A DNA stretch of 64,000 nt from Vanilla planifolia. Its lineage: Eukaryota > Streptophyta > Magnoliopsida > Asparagales > Orchidaceae. Location: NCBI GenBank assembly GCA_023846275.1, contig JAIUJO010000144.1, forward strand, positions 834,450 through 898,449, given 5' to 3'. Of this stretch, positions 52,521 to 62,364 are shown piece by piece (position 1 is the stretch's first letter; each line of letters starts with the position of its first letter). The notes below the pieces were generated by a model. That model had not been told where the DNA came from and made no database searches. It was given only the letters and a program-made list of their open reading frames with translations. The translations under genes and the position numbers were made by a program.

Positions 52521-53599
52521 CAAGAGTGATTTTTTTGATATAAAATTTTCTTATAATCTAAAATAAAATAAAATGATTTTTTGTTTTAGGTAACAATTCT
52601 AAAATTTTTTTTATATTAATAATTTAAAAAACAATAACATTTAAAAGATTTATGCAAAATAATTTTTTTATAATATTTTAAAAATTTAATAATTTTTAAA
52701 AACAATTAACACAACTTGAACTATTACAACACATGTTAAGATTTAACTTCTATAATGCTAAGGTCAAAATAATATTATGAAATATTTAATTTTTTTTGTG
52801 ATTATCACATCAAAATATATAACAAAATTATTTATAAAAAATTTTTTTTAATATCTCAAAAAATTTATATTCATAAAATAATAAAAATTATCAAAATAAT
52901 AATACACCATTTAAAAACAACACTATGGGGTTAACTTAACTCATGAAAAGTTATTACAAAATAAAAATATTAAAATTACATAATTGCTATGCAAAGATTT
53001 ACTATGAGTATAACGGCAAAAAATATTTTAGTGGAAAAATAGAACATTTTGAACTTGAAAAGATAGAAAATTACTATTACTATTAAATATTTCATAGATA
53101 TGAAATTCGTTTATCATTTGAACTAAAAAAAATATCATTATATTCGATGTTTAATAAATAAATATATTAATAACAGAATTATAATAATCGATAAAAAGCA
53201 CATAAGTGCTGGAAATTAAAATATTCAAACACATATCACATTCAAGAAAATTTTTTTCTTAAAAAATATTACCATGCCATGTTTTAATGGTACTCACAAT
53301 CACAATCAATTATGACATATAAAATTTAAATAATATATACTACTTTTTCAACTAATAAAATAAGTCTGTGAAAGAAATTGATGAGAAACAATAATCACAA
53401 AATATAAATTATTAAAAAAATATAAAAAATTAATAACTATTTTAAAATGTTTAATTAAAAACCATATGTCATGAAAAAGATTTTTTTTTATGTAGGCTTA
53501 GTAAATACTTTTAAAAATAGTAAATAAGAAGGAATATAAAACATAAGGTTTTGTGACATGTATAACATTTTAAAACTATTTAATGATTTTTGAATTTTT
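52521..53599. other. Extremely AT-rich spacer between long direct repeats
   Basis: The spacer consists of A/T runs with no gene and no recognised repeat partner in the window. Confidence 0.45.
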
Positions 53600-56500
53600 T
53601 AACATAGATTATTAAGTTGAATAGGTGCAAAACCATAAGCATTAAGCATTAAATCCTTTATGACAAGTTTTGTAGCATCTAATTTCGAACAAATAAAATG
53701 AAAAATTTAATGCAAACTCTATTTGGTGCTTACAACACTAACGTGATAAAAAGGTGACATGGTGGTAATTTTGCATTAGTTGAGAAGTTTGGGGTGTTGG
53801 CAAATGTAAGAATTTCTTTAGTTATCGACTCTCCTAATGGAAGGTCTCTCACATTTAATTTTTGTATCTCAAATGATTGTTGGTTCTCCCAATGGAATAT
53901 CTCCTTCCTCCAATCTTTATCTCTCATAATAGAAGTTTGAATCTCTCCAACTAGAGTTTAGCACACACATTTTAGTCATAATGATGAAAACGCACAAACA
54001 AAATAAGTTTATCCTATACATTTCATCTTCTGTAGTATAGTGAGTATCTTTATTTATAGAACCTCAAAGGTTCATTAATAATATTTTAAAAAAGTTCTAA
54101 AAATACTAAAAAAATAATTTGTTTAAGCAATTCCAAGACTGACCTTGCATTTTGAGAGACAGTAATGACGAGTGCTGAAACAACCAGTGGCATAACAATG
54201 CGTTAAGCAACACAATAGAGTTATCGATGTGAGTTTTAAGTATGCATTAATCCAGCAAAATAAAATGGTTTATAGAAGTAGTGGGTTGACATGGATAGTT
54301 GATGTGAAATGGGTTGACCTGTCTCAAGTGTGGGTGGAACAATGCTTCAGGCCAAGTTGGGTCAAATGGGTTCTCGTTTTGACTTGGGTAACAGTAGTAG
54401 CTACTGACCACAACGGTGCTGCCAGCAATTTGTGTCGGACTATGCCGGTGAGCAAAATCAATAAGATAATTTAATTTTAAGTAATTTCCAATGAAATCTT
54501 TTACTAATGGACTTATGGAAGTAGTGTGACACTAGTGAATGTGTATTTATTAACTAATGTAAGATGCTCCAAATTCAAATGTGCTTTAAATACTTTAGGA
54601 TTTAATAGAATCTTGTGTTTAGAAATAGCTTATGAAATGTACATGAGTTAGAGATAACATATTAATTGTCATTTGAGAAGAATAGCCAAAATAAGAAGAC
54701 AAAAAAAGAAGATATTGTAAATATTTTTGAATGACTCAAAGATGGCTAGCATATGTGAAGGACGAAAACAATAAAGCTTTTGTTTTTCCATGATAACTAA
54801 AAAAGAAGAAAAAAATTACCTCTCATATGAGTAAAAGGTAATTTATTCAAAAAATTTTGACAATTATTTTATAGACACCTAAAACAATGTACATTATAGC
54901 TTAAGCTTTGATGATATGTTTATGGACTCCTAAAACATAACATAATATATAAAAAAATAAAAATTTCATATATTTTAAATATTTAAATTTTATTTTTTTA
55001 ATCTTACAAAGTGTTATCCTAATAAATACTATAAATGGTGTAGTGAAAATGAAAAAGGTTAACAGTAATAAAACATAAAAAATTGAAGATTATGGTACAA
55101 GACTAAAATGAAGATTCATTTAAAGATAGGAACCATACACATGATAAAGTATAACGAAGTTCTCTGCAACTTAAACCATGGTAAATGTAACTTTATGAAA
55201 ATATAAAAATATAAAAAGAAAAATGATAATGAGAAGTTTTAAATAATCTATAGTAAATGTACTTTTATTTGTAATTTAAAATGTTTTAAATATTTAAAAC
55301 ATACTTATATTATTATCATTATTAAACTTATTCACTATGTTTTAAAAAGTTATCATAAAATCCAAAACAAGAACGACACCAACATACTTAAGAAAGTATA
55401 AATATTTGAAAAAGAAAATAAAATATTACCCAGGAAAAAAAATAATTAAATGTTAAAAATGTTCTACATGTTAGTCAATATTAAATTTTCTTTGAAACAT
55501 AAACTATTCTATTGTCAAATGTTATTGCTAAAAATAATATTTTTTTAATTCAAAAATTATATCAATTATGCATATAGATTTAACTCTTTTGAAGTCTTTT
55601 AAATATTTAATTTATTGAATTTTTAAATGGCTTTTGTTTTATTTTGCCTTTAAAAGTTTCGTGCAATAACATTTTTTAGCTAAAATTTTATGTAATCAAA
55701 GCTCTAATATAACTTGAGTTAAAATGTTGTAAAACAGATTCCTCATATTTTAGACTTTTAATCATATTTTCATTATAGCAAAATAATGTTTGAGCTTTAC
55801 TGCCACCGTAATAACTCACTATTGCATTTTTCAAACAGTTAAAATTCCAATACATAGTCCAAACTAATATTGTTATAAATTAATAATCATTCTATGTGTT
55901 TAACAAATATAACTACTACATTTGAGTCTTGTCATTTTCGTACATGAGGCATAAAATTTTATCCAAGAAATAAGTGAGCTATCATAATTATTTAATAAGA
56001 AATTCCTTAACATCAATAAATGAAAGGCAATTTTTTGAGACTATATTAGATAATAAGTCATCACCATACATAATAAAATTTATTCATTACCATAAAATAA
56101 ATGTCAACAATTTTGCTATGCAATGTAAAGCAATGTTATCTTTATTGCGTCGTTCTTATTTTGTTTAGTATACAATATTTTTTTAGTGTGCAGTACATTA
56201 GAATATTTTAGATCTCATTAAACCTTATGTATCATCTTTGAAAAATTTAAAATTTTATTTGATGTTTGTTGAATATTTGATGGGATTCTAATGATCATCC
56301 AAGAAAAGTTTCACAAAACACACTAGCTTGTAATACTCGAAATAGACCTTTCAATCTCTTATTATATAGGATTTGAATAATGTTAGGTCCATCTAATAAA
56401 GACTTTATCTATTTCAGGTAGCCAACAAACATTCTAATCACTTGATTAGATAATTAGATCTACACTTATTGTTTTTTGCACTGATATGTCCTAAAATGTT

Positions 56501-57720
56501 TTTCAAAAACATTTATAGAACTTCGTGTGGCAAGTCATCTCCATATCAATTCTATATTTTTTTTACCTAACATTTGTTAATAATTTTCTTACTATTTTTT
56601 TGGCATTTAATTATGAGAACGTATTTAGTAATTGAAGTGATATTATTGTCATTAGATTCTTTGTAATTTATTATTCTATCTTTAAGGTTTACTCTTGCTT
56701 TTTTAAGTGATTTTACACAATTAACCCAATAGTCTTTTATAAATAAAGCACTAAATAAAAAAATAGAAAATGCATTCTAAAAACATAATTTTAAATTATG
56801 GACAATCCATTATGAAGTTATTACAAACATATAAAATATAATATACAAAAAACATAATAATATATAACACGAAAAATTACGATTAAAAGATATAAAATTT
56901 TAATGTTTTCAAAACATACGTGTAACATAAATGCAAGTGTTTAAGATAAATAAAAAATTACCCAAAATGTTCAATAAAAATAATAAAGACATTGTGTTCT
57001 TTGAAATACTTAATTCTATTTATATAAAACTAAAAAGAATATGTTTTGCAAATTTATAACAAATAAGTGTTGCATTCTAAAAATGAGCAAAGAAACAATA
57101 AAATCAACAAAACTCTTTAACATTAACTTAATAATAAAAAGTTATTATAATACATGATAAATTAAAAAATTCAATAATACAATAATACATATCATATTTA
57201 TGAAAAAAAATTGTTCAACTGTAAAAAATAAAAGACATTGATCCACAAAATGTCCTAGTATAAGAACATATATAAATGATCAAAATATTATTGAAAAATA
57301 ATAAGATTATTGAATATTTAATGTATGAAAAATTATTTACATTAAATTTAAATAACATATCATAAATAAAAGCACAACAATAGAAACAACTTGATGAAAA
57401 AACAAAATTTGCAACCGTAAAGACTATCTATGATAACAACAAATAAACAGTATTCTATAGGATTTCATCCAAATGAATCTAAAGTGTTTTTATAATGGCT
57501 TTACTTACATAGTTTGTCGTAAATTATAACCCATTGTAGAAAGTTTAAAATGGTTATGATTAAGAACAATTTATTAATATTTATAGCTAGGAATATTAAT
57601 TTACTTTCAAAATAATAAAACATAAATTTATGTATAATAATGATTAAATCTATGAATTGTTTTAAATTTTTAAACATTTTGCAAAAATAGTGAAATTAAA
57701 AAACTTTTATTGAAAAATAA
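53600..57720. repeat. Long direct repeat, unit 2 (blocks C + A)
   Basis: This is the longer partner of 49,440-52,520, keeping the segment 55,405-56,350 that unit 1 lacks. That segment is also present in the copy at 2,090-5,080 (about 2,430-3,310), so the difference is a deletion in unit 1. The plus-strand frame 54,229-54,474 (81 codons, several Trp/Val) is not conserved as an open frame in unit 1 and is not called as a gene. Confidence 0.8.
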
Positions 57721-57729
57721 AATGTATCC

Positions 57730-57751
57730 ATATATATATATATATATATAA
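57730..57751. repeat. (AT)11 microsatellite
   Basis: A short uninterrupted AT run lies just to the right of the long direct repeat. Confidence 0.95.
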
Positions 57752-58109
57752 ATATAATATGAAGTTATTAACTTATGTGAAATTTACAATGTAAGGGTTT
57801 TGGTTAACAACTTAAAGCATTACCAATAGTTTGCAAATGCAAAATACCAGTGCTACAAGAATAATACCAAAAAATTTTAAAATAAAAAATTTAAATGTTG
57901 AAGGTTACTTATATTTTATATTTGTTTTGATATTTTATTAAAACTCAGTTTTCTATCTAAATTATATCAATAAAAATATTTTTAAAAAATATCAAAAAAA
58001 AAATAATTCATATATTATAAAAAAATAACTTGTTAATAATCAAAGGAAATTAATCAAGTTGAGAAAAGCTATGTGCAAATCCTATTTGAAAAATAAAAGA
58101 TGATATGCA

Positions 58110-58556
58110 AGGGAAGTGATGGAGCGACGGACTAGTTGACGGGAGTAGCTGATGAGAGTACCTGACGGGAGCGGCAGGAAGGAGCGGAAGTGAGTGAAGG
58201 AGTTTTGCTGGCCATCGGCAGAGAAAGGAAGTGATGGTGTTCTGAAACGGATGGTTGTTTGGGTTCTCTCGTCTGGCGAGCACGGTGAGGCGCCGTGCCT
58301 GGCAACCGGCGTGGTGGGCCATCATCGTTGATCCGGCGAGGCGGGGCTGTCGGTGGTGCATAGAGGAGGTGGCGTGACGGCAGACAGGGCACAGCATTCA
58401 AAGACCACAGACCAACAGCCGCACAGGCGTCGACCACGTCTCTGCCGCTCCTGTTGTGCTTTGCCAGCAGGTGGGTCCAGGAATTTGAATTTGAACTTCA
58501 CACAGTTTGTGCGGCGGTGTTTGAACTGGATTAGTTGCCCTACTATTCCGCGGTAC
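58110..58556 (+). other. GC-rich presumed LINE 5' untranslated region
   Basis: This GC-rich, CpG-rich stretch lies between AT-rich flanking DNA and the inserted solo LTR. Overlapping open frames on both strands (for example 58,050-58,397 and 58,132-58,437 minus, 58,353-58,625 plus) are what GC-rich sequence gives by chance, and the plus one runs into the LTR. A captured host exon cannot be excluded. Confidence 0.5.
58552..58556 (+). repeat. Left target site duplication of solo LTR (GGTAC)
   Basis: GGTAC directly precedes the LTR start and is repeated exactly at 60,498-60,502. Confidence 0.93.
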
Positions 58557-59502
58557 TATTACACCCTTGTGTTTGATGAGTCAAGCATAAATATGTATAT
58601 TTTATTTGGGCTTGATTTTAAGTAAAATTGTTAATAATTAATTAAATCAAGCCATGTATTTTAGATGTCTAAAATAATGGTCTCTAAGGGCCTTGAGGTC
58701 ATGGCATACTTCAAGGAATTTTGAGACATGCGCAAGATTTTTTATAATTGAATTTCTTTTTATTTTTCTTGAATTTGATATGTCCAAACTTTGAGATTAT
58801 GAGGCACACTAGTAGTATAAACATTTAAAAATATTATAAAATTATTTAATACTGAATTTTGATTTTTGGGCCAAGCATATTTGACAAAATGTATAGACAT
58901 GGGTATTTGATTTTTTTAATATTATTTTGGAATCGTTTTCTATGAATTTCTTTTCATAGCCACTTAATTAACTTATAATACTATAAGAATACAAAATTAT
59001 TTTTTCCACACTTATAGTCAAATTTTTGGCTAAAAAATTCGTCAAAAATACCTTAAAACAGCCGAAGTCTCTGGAAAATGTACTGTAGCAATGGGCGGGT
59101 CGACCTGGCGCCAAAACAGCCCGTCCAGGTCTTTTAGAAATTAAAAATTTAATTTAAAAAATAAAAATTTGGTTGACCCGAAAAGGCTAAACCTAGCCTG
59201 GACCCAAAGCACGCCGAGAGGAGCTCGGCTAGAGCTGGTCAACAGTCAAATGAACAGTGCCTGGCTAAGCCAAGACCGCCCAAAGGAGCTCGGCTAGGTC
59301 AAACTGCTGCGCGGTCAACAGTCAATGAACAAATGCTTGGCTAAGTCAACCCGAACCAGGTGATGAAATCCCGGTCAAGGAAGGGGGGAGCCGGCCCCAA
59401 AGTGGCTCGAACGTTAAACGGCGAAAATTCGTTATAAAGAGGTGCGCTGAATTCGCTTCTGCAGTGTTGGACTAAAAAATCCCACCTTCTAACTTCGGCC
59501 AG

Positions 59503-59720
59503 ATCCAAAGGCGCAGATCAAGCCCGCCTAGATCCAACTGGCGAGAGTAAATTCTAACGGCTGTTTCGCGAGGCTAATCAGCGCCGTTCGTTCAGCACGC
59601 AATCCAATGGCGCAGATCAAGCCCGCCCAGATCCAACGGGCGAGAGTAAATTCGAACGGCTGTTTCGCGAGGTCAATCAACGCCGTTCGTTCAGCGCGCG
59701 GGATCTAATGGCTCAGATCA
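59503..59720 (+). repeat. U3 tandem repeat, period about 99-101 bp
   Basis: 'GCGCAGATCAAGCCCGCC' starts at 59,511 and again at 59,610, and a related 'GCTCAGATCAAG' starts at 59,711. Each full unit continues through 'GGCGAGAGTAAATTC', 'ACGGCTGTTTCGCGAGG' and 'CGCCGTTCGTTCAGC'. The repeat is GC- and CpG-rich and lies upstream of the TATA box. Confidence 0.9.
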
Positions 59721-59894
59721 AGTCCACCCGGATCCAACGCTCTGGATTAAGCTCCGAACAGTAAAATGCGTAAACAATCTGCGCCGTTCGTTTTTGGGCC
59801 CGGATCGGACGGTGGCTGCTTTCCGTCCGTTGCCCAAACGGCTAATTAATTTTTGGAGCCGTTAGGGGTGTTTTTAGAGCTCAAATCTGAGCTC

Positions 59895-59902
59895 TATAAA
59901 TA
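59895..59902 (+). promoter_or_regulatory. TATA box of the solo LTR
   Basis: TATAAATA lies in the context GAGCTC-TATAAATA, as in the 3' LTR of the full element. If active it would direct transcription into the LINE ORF1 remnant. Confidence 0.75.
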
Positions 59903-60497
59903 TAGAAAAATTATGTATTTTTTTTTTAACCTTTGCTAAATTGTTTCAAAAGATTTTCAGATGTCAAACACAAGCATCCGAGCAAAATCGGCGCATTCGA
60001 GCTCTAGAAGCAAAGCGGCAAGAAAGCTAGTGGAATTAGAGGTTTTTCAATCATTTCTAAATCTCTATCCCTCTAATTCGACGATTGTGTGTGCCTCCTC
60101 TTTTCTCCAATTTTTCTTAAGTCATTTGCCAATTTTTCGTATTTTTGTTTTGGGGCAAGGGCGTCCCGGCGTTTGTGCTAAAGCCCCGGGTTTGAGTTGA
60201 GCCCGGTAAAAACTCAAGTAGGTTTGGGATTAGCCATAATAAAAATCCCAAGTAGGTTCGAGGTGAACCGTAAGAAAAACCTCACTTGTAATCGGAGAAT
60301 TTAGTGGATTTTTCTCAACACCGGTTTGGGGGTGGACGTAGACTCGGTTTTGAGTCGAACCACTTGAAAATTTTTGTGTTCAATGTTCTTTACTTTTGCT
60401 TAAAGTCTTTTAAATTTAATTTCGGAAATTATAAGAATTTAAATACACAATTCACCCCCCCCCCTCTTGTGGGATTTCTTTAGCACGAATCACTTCA

Positions 60498-60502
60498 GGT
60501 AC
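60498..60502 (+). repeat. Right target site duplication of solo LTR (GGTAC)
   Basis: GGTAC follows the terminal CA of the solo LTR and matches 58,552-58,556. Confidence 0.93.
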
Positions 60503-60561
60503 ACCACAACGCATCACCTTCGTGCTCAGGCCGAGTCACCTGCCGCCCTAGCGAAGCAGAA

Positions 60562-62330
60562 ATGGCGGGGAGCAAGACCAGGAGGTGCAGCAGAAGAATT
60601 CGGACCTCTGAGAGCATCTCTCGTATGCGGGAAGGGTCATCTTCAACGTCTGAGGAAGGCTTGCTTGTTTTTGGTGGATTGCTACATAACCCCCAAGGCT
60701 CTGACGTCGAGGGGGATATGTGCTTTGGCAAACTTGTTCCACAAGAAGAGGTGATTCTTTGGGGCCATCGGGGGTGCGTGCTCCCTCTGGGATTGCGTTT
60801 GGCCTTCAGATCAAGGAATCGTTGCTGTGGAAGTTTTGGAGGGCGGATCTGTGAGAAAGATTCTACAGGTGCCACTAGAGTTGAAGGATAAATGAGAGGC
60901 GGCCGATGGGCAAAAGCCTAGCGCCGGGAACCCTGAGCTAACGGAGGTGGAGAATCGTGCAACTGCAGTAAACAAGATGGGCTTTAGGGATGCCTTAACC
61001 GCAAATAAAATTGTTAGTTACAGCAACATAGTGACCTTGCATGTGCTGCCGGCGAACATTGACCTCAAAGAGTGTGCGACTGAAATTCCTGACTATGTGG
61101 AAGGAGGTGACGTTCTTATGTCCTCGACGCATGCCAACAGCACATCGAATTCCATAAATTCAATCTAGTTGGCCGTATCTACAGGAATACTCTCCCCTTT
61201 CCCATCATGGCATGGGTATTGCTTAAGCGATTGGGCCACTACAAGAACTTCAAGATCTTCGACCTATCCGCTAGCTCCTTCTTTTTGTACTTTGAATCCA
61301 TCAATGATCGGAACGACGTTTGGCTTGGCGGCCAATGGCAGATCGTCAGCCAAGCCATGGGGCTCAATACTTGGATGCCTGAGTTTAGCACTAAGTCCAC
61401 GTTTGTGATGCCCGCTCCGGTCTGGCTACGGTTCTAGGGCTTTCTACTTATATACTGGGACATAGATAACATTCTACGCATCGCCAAGGCTAGTGGGGAA
61501 TCCTTCCTGCTGGATGGCTGAACTGCAGGGTTTGGAGCGTTCCTCCTATGCGCGAGTCTGCATTTGCGTTGATCTTTTGAAGCCACTTATGCCGGGTATA
61601 TGGCTTAATAGAGAATTCGGGAGGGCCTATCACAACTTTGAGTACAAGGGGTTGTCGTAGATTTGCTTCGCCTGCAGCGATGTTGGACATCTAGAGAGCC
61701 ACTGTAAGCAAGTCGAGGCGGGGCTTGCCTGCCCTGGTGGTCCACTGACGATGGTCGAGTGGTAGGAGAAGCATTCGGGGGAGATGAAGAAGGTCCTTGA
61801 CAGAGATAACCTTGAGGAGCCGGAGGATACCAGCGAGCCTCGTAAGCTGAATGAACATGCAATAGTCACACATGGTTAGGTGCACGGGTTGGGGCCTTGG
61901 ATGATTGTGCAGCACAGGAAAGTTATCCATAAAGGCCCTGCTGGAATGGCTAAATTGGCTCCTAGAAAAGACGCTAGTTGAATACCTCACGGTCACGATG
62001 GGGCAACACATCTCGAGGAACTAGAAGTCTGTCCAGAGATCGTGGTAGAAGTAGAGTAAGGTGGGCTTCTCAATCAGGGGATAGTATGGTTCTAATGCTA
62101 ATTTACCTGAAGAGCAACCTACCGATGGCGATGAACCTGGGCCATCTGGCCCATGTAGATGGGAGCATAGTGAATTCACCCTTGTCGTAGGTGAAGCGTG
62201 CGGGTGATAATGTCTCCAACCCTGATGGGGTTGACATTTAATACGGGAGCCTCTGTTGGCTGTGCTTCGTGGGGCAGAGCGGCCTTCTAGTTGGTTGATG
62301 GCGAGAGCTGGACATTTGTTAATGCGTGGG
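60562..62330 (+). pseudogene. LINE ORF1 (nucleic-acid-binding protein), disrupted
   Basis: Plant L1 ORF1 proteins bind the element RNA. An ATG at 60,562 opens a basic, serine-rich N-terminus (110 codons). After frame changes, a DUF4283-like region appears: 'GLNTWMPEFS' and 'MPAPVWLRF' (61,207-61,437), then 'CVDLLKPLMPG' near 61,570. A CX2CX4HX4C knuckle at 61,664-61,705 (CFACSDVGHLESHC) is intact and is preceded by 'FEYKGLS' and a TAG. The 'GLGPWMIVQHRK' stretch near 61,890-61,925 matches the usual end of the conserved part. At least six stops and several frameshifts occur. The last 300 bases before ORF2 have no motif, so the right end is approximate. Confidence 0.85.
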
Positions 62331-62364
62331 TGCATGGAAGGAATTAACCTCTGCCAACATCAAA

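Larger units (their letters stand above)
58557..60497 (+). repeat. Solo LTR of the same copia family, nested in LINE
   Basis: It is collinear with the LTRs at 14,100 and 21,076 from TATTACACCC (family start TGTTRCACCC, so the terminal TG is now TA) to CACTTCA. A GGTAC duplication flanks it on both sides and no internal sequence is present, which is the product of recombination between the two LTRs of a full element. It is longer (1,941 bp) than the other LTRs, mainly because U3 contains a tandem repeat with a period of about 99-101 bp at 59,503-59,720. The TATA box is at 59,895-59,902 and a run of ten C lies near 60,457-60,466. Confidence 0.95.

Noticed and set aside
54229-54474. 81-codon plus frame with many Trp and Val residues
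   Set aside because: The homologous part of the duplicate unit (50,080-50,330) is not open in the same frame, and no motif is visible.
58050-58437. Overlapping minus-strand frames of 115 and 101 codons
   Set aside because: They overlap in different frames in a GC-rich stretch with few chance stops. Pro/Ser/His-rich composition and lack of motifs make them unlikely genes; the strand also opposes the LINE.
60467-60875. Open frames crossing the solo LTR/LINE border or antisense to ORF1
   Set aside because: The plus frame at 60,467 begins inside the LTR, and the minus frames oppose LINE ORF1. Neither matches a family.
61605-62335. Several antisense frames of 66-106 codons over LINE ORF1
   Set aside because: They are antisense to the DUF4283/CCHC region, and their length follows from the high GC content.
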